From Methylobacterium sp. DB0501 (GTDB lineage Bacteria > Pseudomonadota > Alphaproteobacteria > Rhizobiales > Beijerinckiaceae): 64,000 nucleotides of DNA. Numbering within the stretch: the stretch's first letter is position 1; each line of letters starts with the position of its first letter. The translations under genes and the position numbers were made by a program. Location of the stretch: contig NZ_JAAKGV010000012.1 in the NCBI RefSeq assembly GCF_011043735.1, forward strand, positions 124,001 through 188,000. Direction: 5' to 3'. Shown here piece by piece: positions 27,283 through 36,422 of the stretch. The notes below the pieces were generated by a model. That model searched no databases. It was not told the origin of the DNA and saw only the letters and a program-made list of their open reading frames with translations.

Positions 27283-27310
27283 TTGACTCGGGTCCCGTCT
27301 CCCATAAAAG
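27283..27310 (+). promoter_or_regulatory. Candidate suf operon promoter
   Basis: TTGACT (27283-27288) and TAAAAG (27305-27310) are spaced 16 bases, a plausible sigma-70 -35/-10 pair. The two Irr-type operators begin 6 bases downstream, where a bound protein would cover the start site. Confidence 0.45.
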
Positions 27311-27315
27311 CACCC

Positions 27316-27350
27316 TTAGAACGGTTCTAAATGATTAGAACCGTTCTAAA
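27316..27350. promoter_or_regulatory. Tandem Irr-type operators (iron control elements)
   Basis: TTAGAACgGTTCTAA (27316-27330) and TTAGAACcGTTCTAA (27335-27349) are near-identical palindromes with 7-bp perfect arms, 19 bp apart centre to centre (about two helix turns). They match the ICE consensus of the Rhizobiales regulator Irr (TTTAGAA-N3-TTCTAAA in form). Location between the candidate -10 box and the first suf gene suggests repression. No irr gene is in the window. Confidence 0.75.
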
Positions 27351-27465
27351 CAACCGGGTGCCGCAATCCCGCGCTCCGCGCCGGCGAGCACGCACCATCT
27401 GACTACACGTGTCCGGTGCGGGCCTTAGCACGGCCCCCGGGGGGAAAGGCAAAGGAATTCAGCGC

Positions 27466-28641
27466 ATGGAGCGCGCGCGCGTCTATCTCGACCACAACGC
27501 GACCTCGCCCCTGCGGCCCGAGGTGGCGGAGGCGGTCGCGCGCGCGCTCGTCGAGCTTCCCGGCAACCCGTCCTCGATCCACCGCGAGGGCCGTGCCGCC
27601 CGCTCCGCCATCGAGGCGGCGCGGGGGCGGGTGGCGGCCCTTGCCGGGGTGGCGCCCGCCCGGGTGGTGTTCACCAGCGGTGGCACCGAGGCGGCGAACG
27701 CCGTCCTGTCCGGAACCCTGCGCCGGCGCGGCCTGCCGGCCCCGACCCGGCTCCTGATCGGCGCGACCGAGCATCCCTGCTGTCTCCAGGGCCACGGCTT
27801 CCCGGCCGAGGCGACGGAGTTCCTGCCGGTCGACGCCGACGGGGTGATGCGCCTCGACGAGCTCGAGGCCCGGCTCGCCGCCCTGGCGGCTCGGGGCATC
27901 ACGGCGCTGGTATCGGTCCAGGTCGCCAACAACGAGACCGGGGTGATCCAGCCCCTGGCGAGGGTTGCGGCGCTGGCATGCCAGCACGGCGCCCTGCTCC
28001 ACAGCGACGCGGTCCAGGCCGCTGGACGGATTTCGGTCGCGCACAATATAACCGGCCTGGATGCGATGACCCTTTCGGGCCACAAGCTCGGCGCACCGAA
28101 GGGGGTCGGGGCCATCGTGCTCGGGGAGGGCGCGACCCTCGAATCCGGTCTCGTCCGCGGCGGCGGGCAGGAAGCGCGCCTGCGCGGCGGCACCGAGAAC
28201 GTGCCCGGCATCGTCGGTTTCGGGATCGCGGCCGAGGCGGCGCGGGCGGCTCTTGCCGGGGAAGCGACCCGCCTCGCGGCCCTGCGCGACGGGATCGAGG
28301 CGGGCGTGCGGGCGCGGGCGTCCGATGCGGTCGTGTTCGGGGCGGGGGCGGAGCGCCTGCCCAACACGCTCTACCTGGCGGTGCCGGGGCTCAAGGCCGA
28401 GACGGCCCTGATCGCCCTCGACCTCGACGGCGTGGCCGTTTCGTCCGGGGCGGCATGCGCCTCGGGAAAGGTTTCGCGCTCCGGCGTGCTCGCGGCGATG
28501 GGGGTCGATCCGGCCCTGTCCGCGGGGGCGCTGCGCGTGAGTTTGGGGTGGAACAGTCGGCAAGACGACGGGGAAAGGTTCCTCGCGGCCTTCGATCGGC
28601 TGGTTTCGTCCCTATATAAGCGCCGGGAACGGGCCGCATGA
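27466..28641 (+). CDS. Cysteine desulfurase, NifS/IscS type (first gene of suf operon)
   Basis: The product has 391 residues and starts at ATG 27466 before RARVYLDHNATSPLRP. The PLP lysine is in TLSGHKLGAPKGVG (~206) and the mobile-loop cysteine in SSGAACASGK (~330). This is the group I (IscS/NifS) fold, unlike the group II SufS encoded later in the same operon. It takes sulfur from L-cysteine for cluster assembly. The start is 115 bases after the Irr-type operators. A leaderless upstream extension to 27409 is rejected. Confidence 0.93.
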   Translation: MERARVYLDHNATSPLRPEVAEAVARALVELPGNPSSIHREGRAARSAIEAARGRVAALAGVAPARVVFTSGGTEAANAVLSGTLRRRGLPAPTRLLIGATEHPCCLQGHGFPAEATEFLPVDADGVMRLDELEARLAALAARGITALVSVQVANNETGVIQPLARVAALACQHGALLHSDAVQAAGRISVAHNITGLDAMTLSGHKLGAPKGVGAIVLGEGATLESGLVRGGGQEARLRGGTENVPGIVGFGIAAEAARAALAGEATRLAALRDGIEAGVRARASDAVVFGAGAERLPNTLYLAVPGLKAETALIALDLDGVAVSSGAACASGKVSRSGVLAAMGVDPALSAGALRVSLGWNSRQDDGERFLAAFDRLVSSLYKRRERAA

Positions 28642-28709
28642 GGATGCAGCCCATTCCGGCCGTGTCATCACCTCGCGGCCCTTGAAGCCGTCAGCGGTAG
28701 GAGACGGGT

Positions 28710-30179
<1,470 letters not shown>

Positions 30180-30188
30180 TCGTCTCCA

Positions 30189-30213
30189 GGCTTCCGGCTC
30201 GTTGCCGGAAGCC
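30189..30213 (+). other. Intra-operon hairpin between sufB and sufC
   Basis: GGCTTCCGGC (30189-30198) and GCCGGAAGCC (30204-30213) form a perfect 10-bp stem with loop TCGTT, starting 10 bases after the sufB stop. No U-tract follows, so it is more likely an mRNA-stability or processing element than a full terminator. Confidence 0.55.
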
Positions 30214-30282
30214 GCCCAACGCCCTGAATTCATTGCAACGGATGCTGTGCCGCCCGGCCACTCCCGTCAGGACTGCTTTACC

Positions 30283-31035
30283 ATGCTCGAAATCAAGAAC
30301 CTGGTCGTCAACATCGAGGACAAGCGGATCCTCAACGGCCTGAGCCTGACCGTCAACGACGGCGAGGTCGCCGCCATCATGGGGCCGAACGGCTCCGGCA
30401 AGTCGACCCTGTCCTACGTCATCGCCGGCAAGGAAGACTACGAGGTCCTCGACGGCGAGATCCTGCTCGACGGCGAGAACATCCTGGACATGGAGGCCGA
30501 TGCCCGCGCCGCCGCCGGCATCTTCCTGGCCTTCCAGTACCCGCTGGAGATCCCGGGCGTCGGCACCATGACGTTCCTCAAGGCGGCGATGAACGCCCAG
30601 CGCAAGACCCGCGGCGAGGACGAGTTGACCACGCCCGACTTCATGCGCCAGGTCTTCGCGGCCGCCGACAAGCTCGAGATCAACCGCGAGATGCTCAAGC
30701 GCGCCCTCAATGTGGGATTCTCCGGCGGCGAGAAGAAGCGCATGGAGATCCTGCAGATGGCGCTCCTGTCGCCGCGCTTCTGCGTCCTCGACGAGACCGA
30801 TTCCGGCCTCGACATCGACGCGCTGCGCATCGTCTCCGAGGGCGTGAACGCGCTGCGGGCCCAGAACCGCAGCTTCCTGGTCATCACCCACTACCAGCGC
30901 CTGCTCAACCACATCGTGCCCGACACCGTGCACGTGATGGCGCAGGGCCGGGTGGTGAAGTCCGGCGGCAAGGAGCTCGCCCTCGAGCTCGAGGCGTCGG
31001 GCTACGCCGAGTACCGGACGAACGAGGCCGCGTGA
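30283..31035 (+). CDS. sufC: Fe-S assembly ATPase SufC
   Basis: The product has 250 residues. Walker A is GPNGSGKST, the ABC signature FSGGEKKRME, Walker B FCVLDETDSGLD, and the switch His lies in ITHYQR. SufC drives conformational change in the SufBC2D complex. ATG 30283 gives the conserved MLEIKNLVV start; the upstream in-frame extension overlaps the hairpin and is not conserved-looking. Its TGA overlaps a possible GTG start of sufD. Confidence 0.97.
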   Translation: MLEIKNLVVNIEDKRILNGLSLTVNDGEVAAIMGPNGSGKSTLSYVIAGKEDYEVLDGEILLDGENILDMEADARAAAGIFLAFQYPLEIPGVGTMTFLKAAMNAQRKTRGEDELTTPDFMRQVFAAADKLEINREMLKRALNVGFSGGEKKRMEILQMALLSPRFCVLDETDSGLDIDALRIVSEGVNALRAQNRSFLVITHYQRLLNHIVPDTVHVMAQGRVVKSGGKELALELEASGYAEYRTNEAA

Positions 31036-31037
31036 CC

Positions 31038-32357
31038 ATGGCCGACGTCACCACCCTCCGCACCGCCGCCGAGACCGGGCTGTCGAAGCTGTTCGAGGTC
31101 CAGCGGCTCAAGCTCCCGGGGGCGGCCATCGCCCGCGAGGAGGCGTTCCGCTATTTCGAGGCGGCGGGCCTGCCGCACCGCCGCGTCGAGGCGTTCAAGT
31201 ACACCGACCTGCGTGCCGCTCTCCGCGAGGCGGCGCCGCCGGCTGAGGCGCCTGAGCCTGAGACCGCCCGCAACGCGGTCAAGACCGCCCGGGGCTTTGC
31301 CGGGATCGAGGCCGCGCGCCTGACCTTCGTCAACGGCCACCTCGTGCCGGCGCTCTCCGACCTCGCGGGCCTGCCGGACGGCCTGGAGGTGGTGCCGTTT
31401 GCGAAGGCGATGGCCGAGGGTCACCCGCTCCTCGATCACCTCGCCCCGGTCGAGCAGACCCGCGAGAACCCAATCTACCAGCTCAACGCCGCCTTCATGG
31501 CGGACGGGGCGGTGATCCGGGTTGCCTCCGGCGCCAAGATCGAGCGGGCCCTGCACCTGCGCTTCATCGGCACCGGGGAGGCTGCGTTCTCGACCGCGAC
31601 CCGCGTGCTGGTCGTGGCCGGCGAGGAGTCCGAGGTGACTCTGCTGGAGAGCCACGAGGGCCCGGACGGGATCGCTTACCAGCCCAACGACGTCCTCGAC
31701 GTCGTGGTCGGCGACCGTGCCCGCGTGCTCCACAGCCGGCTCAACATCGAGGGCGATGCCGCCATCGCGCTCTCGACCGTCTCGGCCCGCCTCGGTGCCG
31801 GCTCGCATATCGAGACCGTCAACGTGGTGACCGGGGCGGTGCTGTCGCGCCACCAGCTCTACCTGCACTTCACGGGCGACGACGCGACCGCCACCGTCAA
31901 CGGCGCCGCGATGATCCGCGACGGCCAGCTCGCCGACTCGACCTTGCTCGCCGACCACGCGGCTCTGGGCGGCATCAGCCGCGAGCAGTTCAAGACGGTG
32001 ATCGACGGCGACGCCACTGGCGTGTTCCAGGGCAAGATCATCGTCCGGCAGATCGCCCAGAAGACCGACGGCAAGATGAAGTCGGACTGCCTCCTCCTCA
32101 CCGACGAGGGGCAGATGATGAACAAGCCGGAGCTGGAGATCTTCGCCGACGACGTGGCCTGCGGCCACGGCGCCACCTGCGGCGCGCCGGACGACGACCT
32201 CCTGTTCTACCTGATGGCGCGCGGCCTGCCCCGCGCCCAGGCCGAGAGCCTGCTGGTCCAGGCCTTCCTCGGCGAGGCGATCGAGGCGGTCACCCACGAG
32301 GGGGCCCGCGCGGCGATGATCGCCGAGACCGAGGCCTGGCTCGCTCGCCGCGGCTGA
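31038..32357 (+). CDS. sufD: Fe-S assembly protein SufD
   Basis: The product has 439 residues from ATG 31038. The GTG at 31032 (overlapping the sufC stop as GTGA) is an alternative start adding two residues. The SufD beta-helix region carries LPHRRVEAFKYTDLR and the C-terminal CGHGATCGAPDDDLLFYLMARGL, with the conserved histidine-containing loop used at the SufB-SufD interface. It is the scaffold partner of SufB. Coupling to sufC fits their fixed stoichiometry. Confidence 0.96.
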   Translation: MADVTTLRTAAETGLSKLFEVQRLKLPGAAIAREEAFRYFEAAGLPHRRVEAFKYTDLRAALREAAPPAEAPEPETARNAVKTARGFAGIEAARLTFVNGHLVPALSDLAGLPDGLEVVPFAKAMAEGHPLLDHLAPVEQTRENPIYQLNAAFMADGAVIRVASGAKIERALHLRFIGTGEAAFSTATRVLVVAGEESEVTLLESHEGPDGIAYQPNDVLDVVVGDRARVLHSRLNIEGDAAIALSTVSARLGAGSHIETVNVVTGAVLSRHQLYLHFTGDDATATVNGAAMIRDGQLADSTLLADHAALGGISREQFKTVIDGDATGVFQGKIIVRQIAQKTDGKMKSDCLLLTDEGQMMNKPELEIFADDVACGHGATCGAPDDDLLFYLMARGLPRAQAESLLVQAFLGEAIEAVTHEGARAAMIAETEAWLARRG

Positions 32358-32382
32358 GCCTGCGCGGCTTGCACATACGACC

Positions 32383-32404
32383 GGGCCGGCCTGCGGGCCG
32401 GCCC
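32383..32404 (+). other. Intra-operon hairpin between sufD and sufS
   Basis: GGGCCGGCC (32383-32391) and GGCCGGCCC (32396-32404) form a perfect 9-bp stem with tetraloop TGCG, followed by a pyrimidine run (CTCTCT). It lies 30 bases before the sufS start. Confidence 0.5.
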
Positions 32405-32433
32405 CTCTCTCACGCCCTGCACGAGAGCCCGAG

Positions 32434-33678
32434 ATGAACGCACCCGTCCTCCAGACCCCCTACGACGTCGAGGCGATCCGGGCGCAATTCCCGATCCTGT
32501 CGCAGCAGGTCTACGGCAAGCCGCTGGTCTATCTCGACAACGCCGCCTCGGCGCAGAAACCGCGGGCGGTGATCGACGCCATGTCGGGCGCGATGGAGAC
32601 GGCCTACGCCAACGTGCATCGCGGCCTGCACTTCATGGCGAATGCCGCGACGGAGGGCTTCGAAGGCGCGCGCGAGACGACGCGCCAGTTCCTCAATGCC
32701 CGCTCCACCGACGAGATCATCTTCACCCGCAACGCGACCGAGGCCTACAATCTGGTCGCGACCTGCATGGGCTGGGCCGGGCTGATCGGCGAGGGTGACG
32801 AGATCATCCTGTCGATCATGGAGCACCATTCCAACATCGTGCCCTGGCACTTCCTGCGCGAGCGCCGCGGCGCCGTGGTGAAATTCGCTCCCGTCGACGA
32901 CGAGGGCAACTTCCTGGTCGAGGAATTCGAGAAGCTGTTCTCAGCCCGGACCAAGATGGTGGCGATCAGCCACATGTCGAACGTTCTCGGCACCGTCACG
33001 CCGGCGGCCGAGATCGTCCGCATCGCGCACGCCCATGGCGTGCCGGTGCTGCTCGACGGTGCCCAGAGCGCGGTCCACCAGGCGATCGACGTCCAGGCCC
33101 TCGATTGCGACTTCTTCGTCTTCACCGGCCACAAGGTCTACGGGCCGACCGGCATCGGCGTGCTCTACGGCAAGAAGGAGTGGCTGGAGCGCCTGCCGCC
33201 CTACCAGGGCGGCGGCGAGATGATCGAGATCGTCGAGGAGGAGCGCATTACCTACAATGCGCCCCCGCACCGCTTCGAGGCCGGCACCCCGGCGATCATC
33301 GAGGCGATCGGTCTCGGCGCGGCGCTCGAATTCATGATGAGCCTCGGCCGCGAGCGCATCGCCGCCCACGAGGCGCATCTCCTCGCCTATGCGCAGGAGC
33401 GGTTGCGGGGGATGAACAACCTGCGGATCATCGGCACGGCCCGGGAGAAGGGCGCGGTGATCTCGTTCGAGATGAAGGGCGCGCACGCCCACGACGTCGC
33501 GACGGTGATCGACCGCCAGGGCGTCGCGGTGCGGGCCGGCACCCACTGCGCCATGCCGCTGCTCAAGCGCTTCGGCACCACTTCCACCTGTCGCGCCTCG
33601 TTCGGCCTGTATAATACGACGGCGGAGATCGACGCCCTCGTTTCGGCCCTGACCCGGGCCGAACGGATGTTCGCGTGA
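32434..33678 (+). CDS. sufS: Cysteine desulfurase SufS
   Basis: The product has 414 residues. The start segment FPILSQQVYGKPLVYLDNAASAQKP is typical group II SufS. The PLP lysine is in VFTGHKVYGPTGIGVLYG (~231) and the catalytic Cys in RAGTHCAMPLLKRFG (~370), where most SufS have RAGHHCAQP. It delivers persulfide sulfur, normally through SufE or SufU; neither is in the window. It is the second desulfurase of this operon. Confidence 0.96.
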   Translation: MNAPVLQTPYDVEAIRAQFPILSQQVYGKPLVYLDNAASAQKPRAVIDAMSGAMETAYANVHRGLHFMANAATEGFEGARETTRQFLNARSTDEIIFTRNATEAYNLVATCMGWAGLIGEGDEIILSIMEHHSNIVPWHFLRERRGAVVKFAPVDDEGNFLVEEFEKLFSARTKMVAISHMSNVLGTVTPAAEIVRIAHAHGVPVLLDGAQSAVHQAIDVQALDCDFFVFTGHKVYGPTGIGVLYGKKEWLERLPPYQGGGEMIEIVEEERITYNAPPHRFEAGTPAIIEAIGLGAALEFMMSLGRERIAAHEAHLLAYAQERLRGMNNLRIIGTAREKGAVISFEMKGAHAHDVATVIDRQGVAVRAGTHCAMPLLKRFGTTSTCRASFGLYNTTAEIDALVSALTRAERMFA

Positions 33679-33685
33679 GGACCCC

Positions 33686-34075
33686 ATGACCGATACCCCC
33701 GCCGCGAGCGGCGCGACGACCCCGCCGGTGAACGCTCAGGTGAGCGGCTCCGCGATCCCTCCGGAGGAGATGGACCGCCTGACCGACGGCATCGTGGCGG
33801 CGCTCAAGTCCGTCTACGATCCGGAGATCCCGGCCGACATTTACGAGCTCGGCCTGATCTACCGGGTCGACATCGCCGACGACCGTAGCGTCGCCATCGA
33901 CATGACCCTGACCGCGCCGGGCTGCCCGGTCGCCGGCGAGATGCCGGGCTGGGTCGAGAACGCCGTCTCGGCGGTGCCGGGGATCGCAGGGTGCAGCGTC
34001 ACCATGGTGTTCGACCCGCCGTGGGACCAGAGCCGGATGTCGGACGAGGCCCGCATCGCCCTCGACATGTGGTGA
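33686..34075 (+). CDS. sufT: SUF system assembly protein, DUF59/MIP18 family
   Basis: The product has 129 residues, with a variable N-terminal 25. The DUF59 core SVYDPEIPADIYELGLIYRV and the conserved Cys in TLTAPGCPVAGEMPG are present, as is VFDPPWDQSRMSDEAR at the C-terminus. Members aid Fe-S cluster maturation or carriage. It lies 7 bases after sufS, so is clearly part of the operon. Confidence 0.94.
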   Translation: MTDTPAASGATTPPVNAQVSGSAIPPEEMDRLTDGIVAALKSVYDPEIPADIYELGLIYRVDIADDRSVAIDMTLTAPGCPVAGEMPGWVENAVSAVPGIAGCSVTMVFDPPWDQSRMSDEARIALDMW

Positions 34076-34081
34076 GCGAGT

Positions 34082-34675
34082 TCAGCGCATCGCGTCGGTG
34101 ATGCGCGGTGCGAAGGTGAGGCCGTCATAGACCTCTGCCAGCGCCAGGCTCGCGCCGATCTCCGGCAAGGCGATCACGGCATCGAGGCCTTCGAACAGCT
34201 CCGGTTGCCAGCTCTCCGCCTCGCGGCGATAGAGCAGGGCGACGGGGGCCACGGTCTCGAGAAGCAGGATGTACCGGAGCGTCGGATGGCGCTTGTACTC
34301 CTCCAGCTTCACGGTCCTGTCGACGGCGGTGGTGGACGGGGAGGCGACCTCGACGACGAGGCGCGGCTCGCGGGACTCGTGGGTGTCGTAGACCAATTCG
34401 CCACACTCGACCGTGACGTCGGGCCGCCGGATCGTCGTGATGCTGGTGCGCAGCGACACATCGTCCGTCGTCGGCCGGCAGCGTGAGCCGCGAAGCTGAT
34501 TGCCCAAGGTGATGATGACGTTCACCGTCACCCGATCATGCTGGACGCTCGCCCCGGTCATCATCCGATGCTTCGGTACCGGAACGCCGTCCACGAGCTC
34601 GAACGGCTCGTCCTGGCCCTCCTGCCACCGAAAGAACTCCTCCGGCGTCATCCGCCGCCGCGCCGCATCCGCCAT
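34082..34675 (-). CDS. Uma2-family (DUF820) putative endonuclease, antisense within the suf locus
   Basis: The product has 197 residues. The PD-(D/E)XK-like Uma2 fold is shown by MTPEEFFRW, the FELVDGVPV strand, RRPDVTVECGE (Asp) and PRLVVEVASPST (the ExA/ExK-type strand), then KLEEYKRHPTLRYILLLE. It lies on the opposite strand between sufT and sufA, ending 6 bases from the sufT stop. The family is abundant in cyanobacteria and scattered in proteobacteria; its function is uncertain. It looks like an insertion that separated sufA from the operon. Confidence 0.9.
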   Translation of the reverse strand: MADAARRRMTPEEFFRWQEGQDEPFELVDGVPVPKHRMMTGASVQHDRVTVNVIITLGNQLRGSRCRPTTDDVSLRTSITTIRRPDVTVECGELVYDTHESREPRLVVEVASPSTTAVDRTVKLEEYKRHPTLRYILLLETVAPVALLYRREAESWQPELFEGLDAVIALPEIGASLALAEVYDGLTFAPRITDAMR

Positions 34676-34810
34676 CGCCGCCTCCGTGACGGCCTACCCT
34701 AGCACATCCCTCCGGTGGACCATCGGCAACGGGATGCTTATCTTCCGAGACGTGACCTCACGCCTCAACCGCCTGGGCCTTGAACCCGGCCGTCGGAGAG
34801 AGTTTTGAAC

Positions 34811-35191
34811 ATGGCACCGAGCTTCAAGGTGATGTCGCTGACCGAGGCCGCCGCCGAGCGGATCAAGGGCATCATGGCCGACGCCGAACGCCCGATCGCG
34901 GGCCTGCGCGTCGGGGTCAAGAACGGCGGCTGCGCCGGGATGAGCTACACGATGGAATATGCCGAGGACCGAAAGCCCGGCGAGGACGTGATCGAGGACA
35001 AGGGCGTCCGCGTCTTCATCGACCCGAAGGCGGTGCTGTTCCTGCTCGGCACCGAGATGGACTTCCAGACCACGAAGCTGGCGTCGCATTTCGTGTTCAA
35101 CAATCCGAACCAGACTTCGGCCTGCGGCTGCGGCGAATCGGTCGCGATCACGCCGGCCGACCCGAACGCTCTGGCCTCCGCCCACGCCTGA
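34811..35191 (+). CDS. sufA: A-type Fe-S carrier SufA/IscA
   Basis: The product has 126 residues from ATG 34811; a TTG two codons upstream is an alternative. Three conserved cysteines, in KNGGCAGMSY and SACGCGES, mark the HesB/IscA/SufA family that transfers clusters to target proteins. Separated from sufT by the antisense Uma2 gene, it must be read through 735 bases or use its own promoter in 34676-34810; no convincing -35/-10 pair could be picked there. Confidence 0.94.
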   Translation: MAPSFKVMSLTEAAAERIKGIMADAERPIAGLRVGVKNGGCAGMSYTMEYAEDRKPGEDVIEDKGVRVFIDPKAVLFLLGTEMDFQTTKLASHFVFNNPNQTSACGCGESVAITPADPNALASAHA

Positions 35192-35203
35192 CCCCGCAGG
35201 GGA

Positions 35204-35226
35204 GGGCGGCGCGACCTGCGCCGCCC
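35204..35226. terminator. 9-bp hairpin at convergent sufA / diguanylate cyclase junction
   Basis: GGGCGGCGC (35204-35212) and GCGCCGCCC (35218-35226) pair perfectly around the loop GACCT in the 43-bp gap between the convergent genes. No U-tract. Confidence 0.5.
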
Positions 35227-35234
35227 GGCCCCGC

Positions 35235-36299
35235 TCAGGCGACGTCGTTCATCGTCTCGGCCGCGACGGCATCGTCGACCACGCGGTTGCGGCCCGAGCG
35301 CTTGGCCGTGAACATGCAATGGTCGGCGCGCTCCAGCAGCGACACCGCCGTGTCGCCGCGGCGGTAGACCGCCAGCCCGACCGAGATGGTAATCCGCCCC
35401 AGGCTTTCGCCGGTGGAGCGCTTGACCAGTTCGCGCCCCATCACGCTGGTACGGACCTTCTCGGCCACATCGCGGGCGTCAACCCTGTCGCAATCCGGCA
35501 GGATGATCCCGAACTCCTCGCCGCCGAACCGCGCGATGGTGGCCCGCGCTCCGACGCATTCGCGCATCGTCATCGCCACGAGCCGCAGCACCTGGTCGCC
35601 GGTAAGGTGGCCGTAGAGGTCGTTGAAGCGCTTGAAGTGGTCGATGTCGAGCACGACGAGGCAGAGCGACTGGCCCTGCACGGCGGCGTGGTCGACGGCC
35701 TTGTGCAGCATTTCCTCGAAATGCTTGCGGTTGCCGATGCCGGTGAGGGGGTCGGTGAGGGACTCGACGCGGACCGCCTCCAGGGTCTCGCGCAGGGTCT
35801 CGATCTCGGTGCGGCTTTCGCGCATCCGCGCCTCGAGGGTGCGGTTGTTGGCCGCCACGTCCCGGGTGGTGACGACGAGCGAGGACACGATCTCCCGCAC
35901 CCGGGCGCGGTTCACCGCCGGCGCCGCGAGATCCTGGCTGAACGCCTGGAGCGAGGCGCCGTAGCGGGCCGTGGAGCCGAGCGCCGCATCCAGCATCTCC
36001 ATGATCTGCTCGATCTCGGTGAGCACCCCGGCACTGGCCCGCTCGGTCTCGGAGGCCAGCCGCTTGCCGTCGAGATAGGTCTCGAACAGCTGGTCGATGG
36101 TCCGGTCGGTGAGCACCGCGTGCTCGGTGGTGATCCGCTTGATCGCCTCGTTGAGGGGCGGGTTCAGGCCGGCCACGTAGGTGTACCACACGGCGTAGCT
36201 GCGCGGCGTCGCCGGTGAGCAGTACGCCTTCATCAGTTCCATCGCCCGCTGACCGAACAGGAAGCTCCGATCAAGCTCGGCGCTGCTCATGTCGGGCAT
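35235..36299 (-). CDS. GGDEF diguanylate cyclase
   Basis: The product has 354 residues. The C-terminal 165 are a GGDEF domain with DPLTGIGNRKHFEE and the active-site RFGGEEFGIILPD near residue 255. The RxxD product-inhibition site is absent. The first 180 residues are soluble and helical (a TIDQLF...LEARMRESRTEIETLRETLEAV coiled coil precedes the catalytic domain), with no recognised sensor domain and no membrane helix. It is a cytosolic c-di-GMP synthase with unknown input. Confidence 0.94.
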   Translation of the reverse strand: MPDMSSAELDRSFLFGQRAMELMKAYCSPATPRSYAVWYTYVAGLNPPLNEAIKRITTEHAVLTDRTIDQLFETYLDGKRLASETERASAGVLTEIEQIMEMLDAALGSTARYGASLQAFSQDLAAPAVNRARVREIVSSLVVTTRDVAANNRTLEARMRESRTEIETLRETLEAVRVESLTDPLTGIGNRKHFEEMLHKAVDHAAVQGQSLCLVVLDIDHFKRFNDLYGHLTGDQVLRLVAMTMRECVGARATIARFGGEEFGIILPDCDRVDARDVAEKVRTSVMGRELVKRSTGESLGRITISVGLAVYRRGDTAVSLLERADHCMFTAKRSGRNRVVDDAVAAETMNDVA

Positions 36300-36422
36300 C
36301 GAACGTCTCCGCGCTGGGCGCCGTCTTGATGTCGGCGCCTAGCTCCGACCTGTAAGCTCGGTCGGTGGAGAAGCAGTTAAAGCGTTACCGCATGAAGCGC
36401 CCACCGGCGCGAAATCCGCGGA

